A DNA stretch of 64,000 nt from Actinoalloteichus hoggarensis (GCF_002234535.1 NZ_CP022521.1:2480001-2544000); one strand, 5' to 3'; positions 26,023 to 35,048 are shown, counted from the stretch's first letter. Notes: generated by a model from the letters alone, not told the origin. Numbers and translations: made by a program.

Positions 26023-26060
26023 CGGCGCCGTCGACGGTCTCGGGCGCCGTCGACGGTCTC
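26023..26060. repeat. Two tandem copies of a 19-bp unit
   Basis: (C/G)GGCGCCGTCGACGGTCTC at 26023-26041 and 26042-26060, differing only in the first base. It sits in the 102-base gap between the phosphatase and vWA genes. Each copy contains the palindrome CCGTCGACGG. Function unknown. Confidence 0.85.
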
Positions 26061-26110
26061 AGGCGCGCCGGCACCGGCGCCGGAGGGGCGCGGCGAGAGG
26101 AGTCGTCGGG

Positions 26111-27445
26111 ATGGGCAACGGGCCGAGCTTTCGGATCACGATCGATCAGAACAGATTCCTGCCTGTCGGCGGGCGCGACGTCGACGCGATCGTCACGGTG
26201 ACCGCCGGGGCGGCCTCGAACGCCGACGACGGCGGGACGGCCGAGGGGCGCGCGGGCGGTGAGGACACCACCGTGGTCGTCATCCTCGACTGCTCCTCTT
26301 CGATGAACTGGCCGAGAACCAGGATCGCCGCCGCCCGCCAGGCCGCGGTGAGCGCCGTCGACGCGCTGCGCGAGGGAGTGCGCTTCGCGGTCGTCGCGGG
26401 CGACTCGGCTGCCAGGATGGTGTATCCGGCGCATCGAGGACTCGCGCGGGCCGATCCGAGGAGCCGGACGGCGGCCGCCAAGGCGATTCGTGCAGTGCGT
26501 GCCGTGGGCGGCACCGCGATGAGTCGGTGGCTGCTGTTGGCCGAGGAGCTGTTCCGCGGCGCCCCCGCGGGCGTGCGGCACGCCGTCCTGCTGACCGACG
26601 GCGTGAACCAGGGGGAGGACGCCGCCGCGCTGGACATGTGCCTGGCCGCCTGCCGAGACCGGTTCGTCTGCGACTGCCGAGGCATCGGCACGGACTGGGC
26701 GGTCGCGGAGCTGCGCCGGATCGCCGAGGCCCTGTCGGGGACGGTGGACATCATCGCGGAGCCGGGGCGACTGGCGGCGGAGTTCCGCGCGATGATCGAC
26801 GCGGCGATGGGCAAGGAGACCGCGGACGTCGCCCTCCGAGTGTGGACGCCGCGGACCGCTCGACTCCGCTTCCTCAAACAGGTCGATCCGACGGTGGTCG
26901 ATCTGAGCGGACGGCGGGTGCCGTCGGGCGCGATGACCGGCGACTACCCGATCGGATCATGGGGTGCCGAGACACGGGCCTACCACGTCGGAGTCGAGAT
27001 CGAGCCCGTCGAACAGGCCGACCGGCGGTTGGCCGCGCGGATCAGCGTCGTCGCCCCGCGATTCGACCACGTGGGCCCGCTCGCGACCGGGCTCGTCCTC
27101 GCCGAGGGCACCTCGGACCTCGCGCAGGCGACGTTCGTCGACCGGGTGGTGGGGCATTACACCGGCCAGTCAGAACTGGTCGAGGCGATTCGGACGGGCT
27201 TGGCGGCCAGAACGGGCGGCGACCCGGACACGGCCACCAGCAGCCTGAGCCGCGCCGTCGAGCTGGCGGAGGCTGCGGGCAATCAGGACACCGCGCGACT
27301 GCTGGCCGCCGTGGTCGAGCGAGACGAGCACACCGGCACCGTTCGACTGCGTTCCCGGGTCAGCGCCGAGGCGGAGATGACCCTGGACGTCCGTTCCGGG
27401 CGGACGGCCGGGCTGCGACGACCGACGGACCGGGGAGGACGGTGA
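26111..27445 (+). CDS. vWA-domain protein (TerY-like)
   Basis: 444 residues from ATG 26111, with GAGAGGAG eight bases upstream. The vWA domain (about 45-250) has an intact metal-ion-dependent adhesion site: D-C-S-S-S (DxSxS), the Thr in G-G-T-A-M-S and L-L-T-D-G (Asp). The C-terminal half is a beta-rich region and a helical segment (about 255-400). Co-occurrence of vWA, PP2C and Ser/Thr kinase genes is the known TerY-phosphorylation triad arrangement, in which the vWA protein is thought to scaffold the phosphorylation module. Its stop overlaps the start of the FHA gene by one base. Confidence 0.88.
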   Translation: MGNGPSFRITIDQNRFLPVGGRDVDAIVTVTAGAASNADDGGTAEGRAGGEDTTVVVILDCSSSMNWPRTRIAAARQAAVSAVDALREGVRFAVVAGDSAARMVYPAHRGLARADPRSRTAAAKAIRAVRAVGGTAMSRWLLLAEELFRGAPAGVRHAVLLTDGVNQGEDAAALDMCLAACRDRFVCDCRGIGTDWAVAELRRIAEALSGTVDIIAEPGRLAAEFRAMIDAAMGKETADVALRVWTPRTARLRFLKQVDPTVVDLSGRRVPSGAMTGDYPIGSWGAETRAYHVGVEIEPVEQADRRLAARISVVAPRFDHVGPLATGLVLAEGTSDLAQATFVDRVVGHYTGQSELVEAIRTGLAARTGGDPDTATSSLSRAVELAEAAGNQDTARLLAAVVERDEHTGTVRLRSRVSAEAEMTLDVRSGRTAGLRRPTDRGGR

Positions 27446-28143
27446 TGCGGACCTGCCCGGCGGGACACACCACCCCCGCGGTGGACTACTGCGAGGTCTG
27501 CGGTCGGGAGCTGACCGCGGCGCGGCCCGTCTCCCCGGTGCCGTGGTGGCGAGGCGGTGACGTGGTGCCCGCCGCGCCTGTCCTGCCCTGGTCGCAGCCC
27601 GGCTCGCCGGATCCGATCGTGCCCGTCGTCGAGCCGGGCCGCTGTCCGGAGTGCGGCACGCCCCGCGGCGGTCGATTCTGCGAGGAGTGCGGCCGCGACT
27701 CCTTCGCACGCGCGGCCGACGACGTCGACTCCCGTGCCGAGCCGCGCTGGCACGCGCTGATCACCGTCGACCCGGACTGGTTCGAGGCGGTGACGGCGCG
27801 CGAGGGTCTCGACGTGCGGAGTCTGGTGCCGCCGCTCGACCGTCCGCCGCGTCGCGTGGCCCTCACCTCGTCCGAGGTGCTCCTGGGCAGAGGCGGCGGG
27901 ACGGCGATGATTCCGCCGGACGTCGATCTCGGCGACGACCCGGGAGTCTCGCAACGGCATGCGCGGCTGACCCGAACGGCGGCCGACCGCTGGGAACTGG
28001 TCGATCTCGGCTCCACGAACGGGACCGTGCTCGGCGACGGCGAACCGGTCCGTGCCCATACGCCGAGGACGCTCGCCGACGGTGCTCGTCTGTTCCTCGG
28101 CGCCTGGACGGCTGTCGAGCTGCGCACCGAGCGCACTCGGTGA
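27445..28143 (+). CDS. Zinc-ribbon FHA-domain protein
   Basis: 232 residues from ATG 27445 (GTG 27442 also possible), with GGGGAGG upstream. Two cysteine ribbons (C-P-A-G-H / C-E-V-C-G at the start and C-P-E-C-G / C-E-E-C-G near 70-90) are followed by an FHA domain (about 130-225) with L-L-G-R, S-Q-R-H and L-G-S-T-N-G-T motifs that bind phosphothreonine. In mycobacteria PknG acts through the FHA protein GarA, which carries an N-terminal phospho-Thr motif. I see no clear E-T-T-S motif here, so this may be a phospho-reader rather than a GarA equivalent. Confidence 0.9.
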   Translation: MRTCPAGHTTPAVDYCEVCGRELTAARPVSPVPWWRGGDVVPAAPVLPWSQPGSPDPIVPVVEPGRCPECGTPRGGRFCEECGRDSFARAADDVDSRAEPRWHALITVDPDWFEAVTAREGLDVRSLVPPLDRPPRRVALTSSEVLLGRGGGTAMIPPDVDLGDDPGVSQRHARLTRTAADRWELVDLGSTNGTVLGDGEPVRAHTPRTLADGARLFLGAWTAVELRTERTR

Positions 28144-28317
28144 CCGCTCACCGAGGACGCCTGCCGACACACCGCCGACGCCGGGGTTGATCTACGGCGG
28201 CGTCGGCCGCAGGCCTATCGTGTACGGGCAGGCTCGCCGCCTGCCGCGGGTGGCCCTGGGACGCGGCCGTGGTGCTCGCTCGACGACGACGGCACCGTGA
28301 GGAAAGGGGCGACACCA

Positions 28318-30921
28318 GTGGACTCCGTCGGTGGTTTCGCGGCGGCACTCCTGTCCTGGCTGCACCGCCTGGTGGGGGCGAACTTCTGCCCGGGCGAATG
28401 GGCGTGGACGGTGACGGGCGCCGGATTCCTGGTCGGTCTGATCATCTCCTTCGGGAGTCTGATCATCGCGATCCTCCGCAAGGGCATCGGCAACCGCTAC
28501 AACACCGGAACCGGGCTGCTGATCGGTCTGATCGGCGTGTGCACGGCCTTCGTCATCCCGCTGCTGATGTTCCGGGGCGTCTCGGACGTGATCAGCGCCG
28601 CCGCGGCGGGGAGCGGCCCGTTGGCGCCGGAGGCACGGTTCGACATGGCCGAGGGCGTCTGCGTGGGTCGGTTCACCACGCAGGGCGAGTACCTGCTGTC
28701 CTCGGGTACCGTCGGCGACGCGATCGGAGCCGACTCGGCGTTGCGCTGGTTGCACATCGCCGCGCTGGTGGCCCTGCCGATCGTGCTGATCGCCCTGGTG
28801 TCCTGGCAGGGCAGGCTCGTGGCCAGGCGGGGCCCCATCTGGCCGGGAGTGACGCTGTGGGCGCCGTTCGCGCTCTTGGCGCTCTTCACCGTCGGGCTCA
28901 CCGCCCAGGTCGTCGTCCATCTCTGGGTGGGCCTGCTGCCCGCCGTCTTCCTCGGTGCGCTGGTGCTCCTCGCGGTCGGCCCGCCGCCGCACGCGGTCAT
29001 CGAGTGGTCGGAGCGGTCGGACTCCGACGAGGGCGATCGTCGACATCAGGATCAGCGCAGGCGTGATGCCGAGCACGCGGAGGAGCTGCGCGAGGCGCGT
29101 CGGCTCGCGCAGGAGGACGAGCAGTATCAGGCGATGGCCCGCAGACAGCCGCCGTCGCAGCAGGCTGCCGAAGCGCATCGACCGCCGCCCACGACACGGA
29201 CGGGCAGGCCTCCCGAGGAGCCCAAGCCCATCCTGCCGCCGCACTCCACGGAGGTCACGCCGCAGGCCGCCGAGCAGCCGCCCAGGCTCGCCGACACGCC
29301 GGGACCGCTGCCGTTCTTCCTCGGCGGTGCGGCCCCGGCGGGCGAGTCGGCCCGCGGCGAGTCCGACTCGGCCTCCGGTGTCGACGTGCCGACGTTGTTG
29401 GGCGGCCACGTGCCGGTGAGCGGCAGCGGCGCGGGGCGCGGCCGGTTCCGACGCATCCGCCGACTCGGCAAGGGCGGCTTCGGCGAGGTGTGGCTGGCGG
29501 AGGACACCAGCCTCAACCGACAGGTCGCGGTGAAGATCGCCCACGCGCCCGACGCCGAGACCGAGGAACGGATGCTGCGCGAGGCGCGTGCCCTGGCCGC
29601 GGTCCGGCATCCCCACTGCGTGCGGATCTACGACATCCTCGAGGATCTCGGCGACGGCACGGACGGGCTGGCGATCGTGATGGAGTACATCGCGGGCGAT
29701 CAGCTGTCCGAGGTGGTGCGTGCGTCGGGTCTCCTGGACGACGTGGCCGCCGCCAGGCTGTGGGGGACGATGGCGGAGGCTCTGAACGCCGCCCATGAGA
29801 AGGGCCTGCTGCATCGGGACGTCAAGCCGGGCAACATCCTGATCGACGAGGCGGGCGCCCCGCAGCTCATCGACTTCGGCATCGCCAGGAGCGACGGCGA
29901 CAGCACGTTGACCGCCACCGGGATGATGGTGGGCACCCCGGACTTCCTGGCCCCCGAGGTCGCCAGGGGAGAGCCCGCGACGCCCGCCTCCGACGGCTGG
30001 CAGCTCGCCGCGACGGTGGCCTACGCGCTGACCGGCAGTCCGCCGAGGGGGTACCGGGACAGCCCGATGTCGGCGTTGATGGCGGCGGCGCAGGCCGCGG
30101 ACGTCGTGCATCTGCCGGAACGGAGCAGGCACCGACCGCGACTGATCGCGGCACTCGGGCCGGATCCGGCGAGCCGTCCGACGTTGACGGCGATCACCGC
30201 CGAGATGACCTCGTTCCTGAACGGTTCCGGGGCAGGCGACGGCTCCGTGACCGAGCGGCTGCGACCGACCGACGCCACGCCCGATTCGGGCGGCGGGCCC
30301 GCCGAGGAGGCCACCCGCCCCGCCGCGCCCGTCGTCCCGCCGGGTCCCGCCGAGCGCGGTCCGGGCGCCGCGCCGAACGGCCCGGCGGGCAGGCCGCCGC
30401 TGCCGCCCCGCAGGCCGGGCGGCGCCGGCGGCCCGGGAGGCCCGGGAGGACATCCCGGCCCCGGCAGAACCGATCGAGGACCCGCGGGGCCGCAGTCCGG
30501 ACCCGTCGCGCACGGTGGCCCGGCACCCGCGCCGGGCGTGGGCGGCATCGGCAGGCCCACTGGTCCGCCGCCGACACCGGGGTCGAGTTCCGTTCCGCCG
30601 GGAAGAGTCGGGCGACCCGGATTCGGCGGCCCTGCCGGGGCGGCGGGACAGGTCGGTCCGGCGCAGGCAGGCGCGACGGGCAGGCAGACGGGCCGCGTCG
30701 GTCCGCAGCGTGACATGCCGGACCGGGCCGATGCCTCGGGTGAGGAGCCGACCGACGTCGTTCGTCCGCCCGGCGGCGGTCCCGATCCACAGGCGGGCCC
30801 GGCACCCATGCCGCCCACCCGAGTCCAGGGCGCGCCGCCGCCGGGACAGGCCGGGGGGCCGCCGCCCGCGAGCCCCGGCGGAACCCGACGGTTCACCTCG
30901 CCGTTCGACCAGGAGGACTGA
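28318..30921 (+). CDS. Membrane-anchored Ser/Thr protein kinase with N-terminal membrane domain
   Basis: 867 residues from GTG 28318 (GGAAAGGGG eight bases upstream; GTG 28297 possible). Unusually the membrane part comes first: about five hydrophobic helices between residues 30 and 225, with an extracytoplasmic loop holding one Cys. A charged coiled stretch (about 235-280) leads to a kinase domain (about 375-640) with G-K-G-G-F-G-E-V, A-V-K-I, H-R-D-V-K-P-G-N, D-F-G-I-A and A-P-E. The last 220 residues are Pro/Gly-rich. Hanks-type bacterial kinases usually have kinase first and membrane helix after. It ends the signalling block and lies 174 bases after the FHA gene. Confidence 0.92.
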   Translation: MDSVGGFAAALLSWLHRLVGANFCPGEWAWTVTGAGFLVGLIISFGSLIIAILRKGIGNRYNTGTGLLIGLIGVCTAFVIPLLMFRGVSDVISAAAAGSGPLAPEARFDMAEGVCVGRFTTQGEYLLSSGTVGDAIGADSALRWLHIAALVALPIVLIALVSWQGRLVARRGPIWPGVTLWAPFALLALFTVGLTAQVVVHLWVGLLPAVFLGALVLLAVGPPPHAVIEWSERSDSDEGDRRHQDQRRRDAEHAEELREARRLAQEDEQYQAMARRQPPSQQAAEAHRPPPTTRTGRPPEEPKPILPPHSTEVTPQAAEQPPRLADTPGPLPFFLGGAAPAGESARGESDSASGVDVPTLLGGHVPVSGSGAGRGRFRRIRRLGKGGFGEVWLAEDTSLNRQVAVKIAHAPDAETEERMLREARALAAVRHPHCVRIYDILEDLGDGTDGLAIVMEYIAGDQLSEVVRASGLLDDVAAARLWGTMAEALNAAHEKGLLHRDVKPGNILIDEAGAPQLIDFGIARSDGDSTLTATGMMVGTPDFLAPEVARGEPATPASDGWQLAATVAYALTGSPPRGYRDSPMSALMAAAQAADVVHLPERSRHRPRLIAALGPDPASRPTLTAITAEMTSFLNGSGAGDGSVTERLRPTDATPDSGGGPAEEATRPAAPVVPPGPAERGPGAAPNGPAGRPPLPPRRPGGAGGPGGPGGHPGPGRTDRGPAGPQSGPVAHGGPAPAPGVGGIGRPTGPPPTPGSSSVPPGRVGRPGFGGPAGAAGQVGPAQAGATGRQTGRVGPQRDMPDRADASGEEPTDVVRPPGGGPDPQAGPAPMPPTRVQGAPPPGQAGGPPPASPGGTRRFTSPFDQED

Positions 30922-30948
30922 CTCGGACGGCCCACGCACACGCGGGGC

Positions 30949-31578
30949 TCAGCCGGTGCGGCGCCGGAAGGCAGGCCGGTCCGGATGGTCCATCCGGACG
31001 ATCAAATCCGCGCTCCGCTCCGGCCGGGCCGTGTCCGCGTAGTCCCGGTGCGCGGGCAACGTCCAGTGCAGCTCCGGAGGCAGCAGCCGGGCGATGGCCT
31101 GCGACGAGACGGCCAGGTGGATGCTCAGGTCGAAGTCGAGCGTTCCATCGAGCAGGAACATGCCGTCGACGATCAGCACCGCACCGGGGCGAAGGTCGAC
31201 GTACTCCGCCCTGGTGGCCCGATCGGCGACGGCGTCCCACCGGCTCGGCAGCACCCGCCCGGTGCCACCCGCCTCGGTCGGCGTCAGCACCTCCCGGCGC
31301 AGCGCGCCGCGATCCAGCCAGTCCGGATAGGAGTCGGCGTCCTCACGGCCGTGTTCCAGCCGTAGCGAGGCCGGGCGCAGGAAGTCCGCGGTCGCGACAC
31401 GCAGCGCGGGCCTGCCGCGCCGCACCAGCTCGTCGACGAGCGCCGCGGCCAGCCCGCCGCCCTGCTCGGCCACGGGCGCGTCCACCGCCAGTCGCAGCCA
31501 GGGGCGGCCTGGATGCTCCATGATCCAGTCGGTCAGGTCGGCGGGCAGCCGGTCCGGAGTGCTCGATCGGAACGTCAC
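30949..31578 (-). CDS. Uridine kinase-like protein without a recognisable P-loop
   Basis: 209 residues from GTG 31578 on the minus strand, resembling the uridine kinase family in its central V-L-I-V-D-G-M-F-L-L strand (Walker B region) and the later His/Arg-rich lid part (R-D-Y). The place of the Walker A motif reads V-D-A-P-V-A-E-Q-G-G-G near 32-42, with no G-K-S/T, so nucleotide binding by the standard P-loop is unlikely. The frame is intact. It converges on the kinase gene with 27 bases between stops. It may be a pseudo-kinase or bind another ligand. Confidence 0.7.
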   Translation of the reverse strand: MTFRSSTPDRLPADLTDWIMEHPGRPWLRLAVDAPVAEQGGGLAAALVDELVRRGRPALRVATADFLRPASLRLEHGREDADSYPDWLDRGALRREVLTPTEAGGTGRVLPSRWDAVADRATRAEYVDLRPGAVLIVDGMFLLDGTLDFDLSIHLAVSSQAIARLLPPELHWTLPAHRDYADTARPERSADLIVRMDHPDRPAFRRRTG

Positions 31579-31727
31579 GAGTCGATCGTCGCAGAGCCCG
31601 CCTCGTCACCGCCCGCACCGTCCGGCGGTCGGGTTCGACCCCTGCCGTCCTCGTCGAACGGCACGGCCCGCCGATCCGCCCGCCCGACCCCGGGCCGCCG
31701 AGTCCTCGCCGTCGGCCGAGGGCGACG

Positions 31728-33410
31728 TCACTTCGCGTCCGCGTAGCAGCGGACCGCCGCCGTCTCCATCGGAAAGCGGACCGGCGTGTCACCGAACACG
31801 AGCCGCGCCGCGTCCCGCGCGGCGGCATCGATCAGCCGGATCACCTCGCCGACCACCTCGTCTCGGCAGTGCACGATGACCTCGTCGTGCTGGAAGAACA
31901 CCAGTTCGGCGTCTCGACGCTCGAACAGCGCGGTCCGCAGGACGGCGATCAGCGTGGCAGCCCAGTCCGCCGCGCTGGCCTGCACGACGAAGTTCCTGGT
32001 GAAGCGACCCCTGGCGCGGCCGGCGCGCAGGGACCGCTGGTCGTCGCCGTCGCTCGGCTCCCGGCCCTCGTCGGGGTGGTCGTCCTCCGTCGCGGGCGGC
32101 GGGCAGGTGCGGCCCAGGAAGGATCGGACCAGCCCGCCCGCCTCGCCCTGTCGGGCGGCGTGCTCGACGTACTCCACGGCGGCGGGGAAGCGCCGCCGCA
32201 GCGCGCCGACCAGCATGCCCGCCTCCCCGCTGGTCTGCCCGTACAGCGCGGCCAGGATGCCGATCTTCGCCCGGTCCCGGTCGCCGCCGAACGCCTCGGC
32301 GGCGGTGGTGCGGTAGAGGTCCGCGTCGCGGCTGGCGGCGGTCAGGCCCGGGTCGGCCGAGATGGCGGCGAGTACCCGGGGCTCCAGCTGGCAGGCGTCG
32401 GCGACCACCAGCGTCCAGCCCTCGTCGGCGATCACCGCCTGTCGGATGGTTCGAGGGATCTGCAGGGCGCCGCCGCCTCGGCTGGCCCATCGACCGGACA
32501 CGACCCCGCCGGGCACGTACTGCGGGCGGAACCGGCCGTCGTGCACCCATTCGGCCAGCCAGGACCAGCCGTGCGCGGTGTGAATCCGGGACAGCTCCTT
32601 GTACTCCAACAGCAGCGGCACGGCCGGATGGTCCACTTCGCGCAACACCCAGGATCGGGTCGAGGACAACCGGATGCCCGCCTGACCGAAGGCACGGACG
32701 ACCTCCTGCGGCGAGTCGGGGTGCAGGCCGCGCACCCCGAGCGCGGCGCCGACGGCCGCCGCCAGCTCGCCGAGCCTGCGCGGCATCACACCGGCTCCGG
32801 GGCGCGGCCCGAGCAGCCTCGTCAGCAGGTCATGATGGACGTCGGCGCGCCAGGGCAGTCCGAGCCTGCCCATCTCCTCGGCGACCAGCGCGCCCGCGGA
32901 CTCGGCCGCCAGCAGCAGCGCGATCCGTTCCGGACGACTCGTCGCCGTGGCCCGACGGTGCTGCTCGGCGTACACCGCCACGGCCGCGTCGATCTCGTGG
33001 GCGCCGGCAGGCAGCGCGGGCGCGGCGGGCTCGAACAGCGCGGGCGTCGAGCCCGGCTCCGCGGCGGGCGCGTCGGCCGGGACGGGGAGGCCGCGCAGCC
33101 GGGCGAGGCTCGCGGGCAGCGCGGCCGGCTCACCGGCACGGCCCTCGTGGCCCAACAGGAGGGCCTCGACGAGGCGCAGATCATGACAACGGCGGATCCG
33201 GACGCCGTCGCCCGCCAGTCGGCTCGCGAGCCTGCCCGCGTCGGCGGAGATCCATCGGGGAGCGGCGGCCGCCTCCTCCGCCGCCACCGCCGCGGCGAGG
33301 TCCCGCACCACTCGAACCGGTTCCAACGGCGTCCCGGCGCGGTCCACCCGCACCAGCGCGCCGCCCGTCTCCCCGCCTCGCCCGTCCGTGCAGGCCACCG
33401 CAGTCCACAT
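31728..33410 (-). CDS. Family A DNA polymerase (PolA-like, short form)
   Basis: About 560 residues if started at ATG 33410; ATG 33419 and 33440 are in frame. The C-terminal half has all family A polymerase motifs: A (D-A-C-Q-L-E-P-R, Asp near 335), B (R-A-K-I-G-I-L-A-A-L-Y-G) and C (F-F-Q-H-D-E, near 506). No 5'-nuclease domain is present, and the N-terminal part, where a 3'-5' exonuclease would sit, lacks a visible D-x-E motif. Actinomycetes carry such a short second PolA, annotated as bifunctional exonuclease/polymerase; its in vivo role is unsettled. An acidic insert (near 445-465) precedes motif C. The frame continues far upstream only as a shadow of the thiolase gene. Confidence 0.85.
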   Translation of the reverse strand: MWTAVACTDGRGGETGGALVRVDRAGTPLEPVRVVRDLAAAVAAEEAAAAPRWISADAGRLASRLAGDGVRIRRCHDLRLVEALLLGHEGRAGEPAALPASLARLRGLPVPADAPAAEPGSTPALFEPAAPALPAGAHEIDAAVAVYAEQHRRATATSRPERIALLLAAESAGALVAEEMGRLGLPWRADVHHDLLTRLLGPRPGAGVMPRRLGELAAAVGAALGVRGLHPDSPQEVVRAFGQAGIRLSSTRSWVLREVDHPAVPLLLEYKELSRIHTAHGWSWLAEWVHDGRFRPQYVPGGVVSGRWASRGGGALQIPRTIRQAVIADEGWTLVVADACQLEPRVLAAISADPGLTAASRDADLYRTTAAEAFGGDRDRAKIGILAALYGQTSGEAGMLVGALRRRFPAAVEYVEHAARQGEAGGLVRSFLGRTCPPPATEDDHPDEGREPSDGDDQRSLRAGRARGRFTRNFVVQASAADWAATLIAVLRTALFERRDAELVFFQHDEVIVHCRDEVVGEVIRLIDAAARDAARLVFGDTPVRFPMETAAVRCYADAK

Positions 33411-33634
33411 GCGGTGCATCCTCGGCCAGCGCCCTGACATCGACCAGCGGCGGCACGTCGAGCGTGCCCGTGTCGCCACGACGGCGGCCGTCCCGCTCGG
33501 GGCCGTGTCGGTCACACGAGCAGGACTGGCGGGCCCGCCGCCGGTCTCGCCGATCCTGTCGGACGGCACGACCTGCTCCGCCCGTCGGCCTCGGCGGCGC
33601 GGAACCGCTCCCCGAGCCGCTGCGAACGAGCGAG

Positions 33635-34813
33635 TCAGAGCCGCTCGATGACGGTGGCGTTCGCCATCCCGCCGCCCTCGCACATCGTCTGCAGGCCGTA
33701 CCGGCCTCCGGTGTCCTCCAGGGTGTTGACCAGGGTCGTCAGCAGCCTGGTTCCCGATGCGCCCAGCGGATGACCGAGGGCGATGGCGCCGCCGCGCTGA
33801 TTGAGGCGGTCGAGGTCCGCGCCGAACTCGGCGGCCCACAACAGGGGGACCGGTGCGAACGCCTCGTTGACCTCGAACACGTCGAGATCGTCGATGCCGA
33901 GCCCGGACCGCTCCAACACTCGTCGGGTGGCGGGCAGGACCCCGGAGAGCATCAACGTCGGGTCGTCGCCGACCACCGAGAACGTGTGGAATCGAGCTCT
34001 GGGGCGCAGACCCAGCGCGGCGGCCCGCTCCTCGCTCATGATCAGCGTCGCGGACGCGCCGTCGGTCAACGGCGAGGAGCTGCCGGGGGTGACCCGCCAG
34101 TCGATCTCGGGGAACCGCGTCGCCGCCGCCTCGTCGACGAAACACGGCCGCAGACCGGCGAGGCTCTCGGCGGTGGTCGCCGGGCGCACCGTCTCGTCCC
34201 GCTCGTGCACGCCGTCGGCCACCGGGACGCCGACGATCTCCCGATCGAACGCGCCGGACTCCGCGGCCCGCGCCGCCAGCCGATGGGACCTGGCGGCGAA
34301 GTCGTCGAGCTCGTCTCGGCTCAGCTTCCACCGCGCCGCCAGCAGCTCCGCGGCGATGCCCTGCTGCACCAGGCCTTCCGGGTAGCGGTCGGCGATGCCC
34401 GCGCCGTACTGCTCGGCGTCCTGAATGGAGGAGAACATCGGGACCCGGCTCATCGACTCCACGCCGCAGGCGATGACCACGTCGTAGGCCCCGGCGAGCA
34501 CGCCCTGCGCCGCGAAGTGCGCGGCCTGCTGACTGGAGCCGCACTGGCGGTCGATCGTCGTCGCGGGCACGTGCTCCGGGAAGCCCGCCGCCAGCACCGC
34601 CTTGCGGGTGATGTTGAAGCTCTGCTCGCCGACCTGGGACACACAGCCGCCGATCACGTCGTCCACCAGGGCCGGATCGAGGTCGTTGCGGGTCCGCAAC
34701 GAGCGCAGCACGCCTGCCAGCAGGTCCACCGGGTGCACCTCGGCGAGCGCGCCGCCGGGCTTGCCCCGACCCGAGGCGGTGCGGACGGTGTCGACGATCA
34801 CTGCGCTGGTCAT
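33635..34813 (-). CDS. Acetyl-CoA C-acyltransferase (thiolase)
   Basis: 392 residues from ATG 34813, standard thiolase length. Active-site motifs are complete: nucleophile Cys in D-R-Q-C-G-S-S (near 90), N-E-A-F-A, G-H-P-L-G-A-S-G and C-E-G-G-G-M-A-N-A (second Cys). This form is typical of degradative thiolases that cleave 3-oxoacyl-CoA, including the steroid/lipid FadA branch. No other beta-oxidation gene is adjacent. It is divergent from the TerC gene. Substrate chain type is not determined. Confidence 0.93.
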   Translation of the reverse strand: MTSAVIVDTVRTASGRGKPGGALAEVHPVDLLAGVLRSLRTRNDLDPALVDDVIGGCVSQVGEQSFNITRKAVLAAGFPEHVPATTIDRQCGSSQQAAHFAAQGVLAGAYDVVIACGVESMSRVPMFSSIQDAEQYGAGIADRYPEGLVQQGIAAELLAARWKLSRDELDDFAARSHRLAARAAESGAFDREIVGVPVADGVHERDETVRPATTAESLAGLRPCFVDEAAATRFPEIDWRVTPGSSSPLTDGASATLIMSEERAAALGLRPRARFHTFSVVGDDPTLMLSGVLPATRRVLERSGLGIDDLDVFEVNEAFAPVPLLWAAEFGADLDRLNQRGGAIALGHPLGASGTRLLTTLVNTLEDTGGRYGLQTMCEGGGMANATVIERL

Positions 34814-34995
34814 GGTGCGTCTCCTCGAACGGTGCCGACGGCGGTGTCCTCAGCCTGCCATCCCGGCTTCGTCGGAAGCCATGCCGGGACGCCCCTCGAT
34901 CGTTCACCCTCGCCGATCCGACCGATTCACTCCGCTGCGATCCACCAGATCGTTCACATCGTCTTTCATCGCTGATCGCTATCGTCGTCCCCTTC

Positions 34996-35022
34996 GCGAG
35001 TGCCCGATGGTCGGGCACTCGC
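34996..35022 (+). promoter_or_regulatory. Perfect 12-bp hairpin in the TerC leader
   Basis: Stem GCGAGTGCCCGA / TCGGGCACTCGC (34996-35007 and 35011-35022) with loop TGG, ending 26 bases before the TerC start. A second possible structure lies at about 34865-34892 (GGCTTC/GAAGCC nested in CCCGGC/GCCGGG). No T-tract follows, so it is more likely an mRNA leader element or protein site than a plain terminator. Confidence 0.6.
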
Positions 35023-35048
35023 GTCATTCCTGGAAGAGGGGCACAAGG

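Noticed and set aside
28192-30939. 915-codon open frame on the minus strand
   Set aside because: Antisense shadow of the membrane kinase gene with Arg/Pro-biased composition.
34814-35048. Manganese (yybP-ykoY) riboswitch upstream of TerC
   Set aside because: Hairpins exist but the conserved internal loops of that riboswitch are not recognisable.
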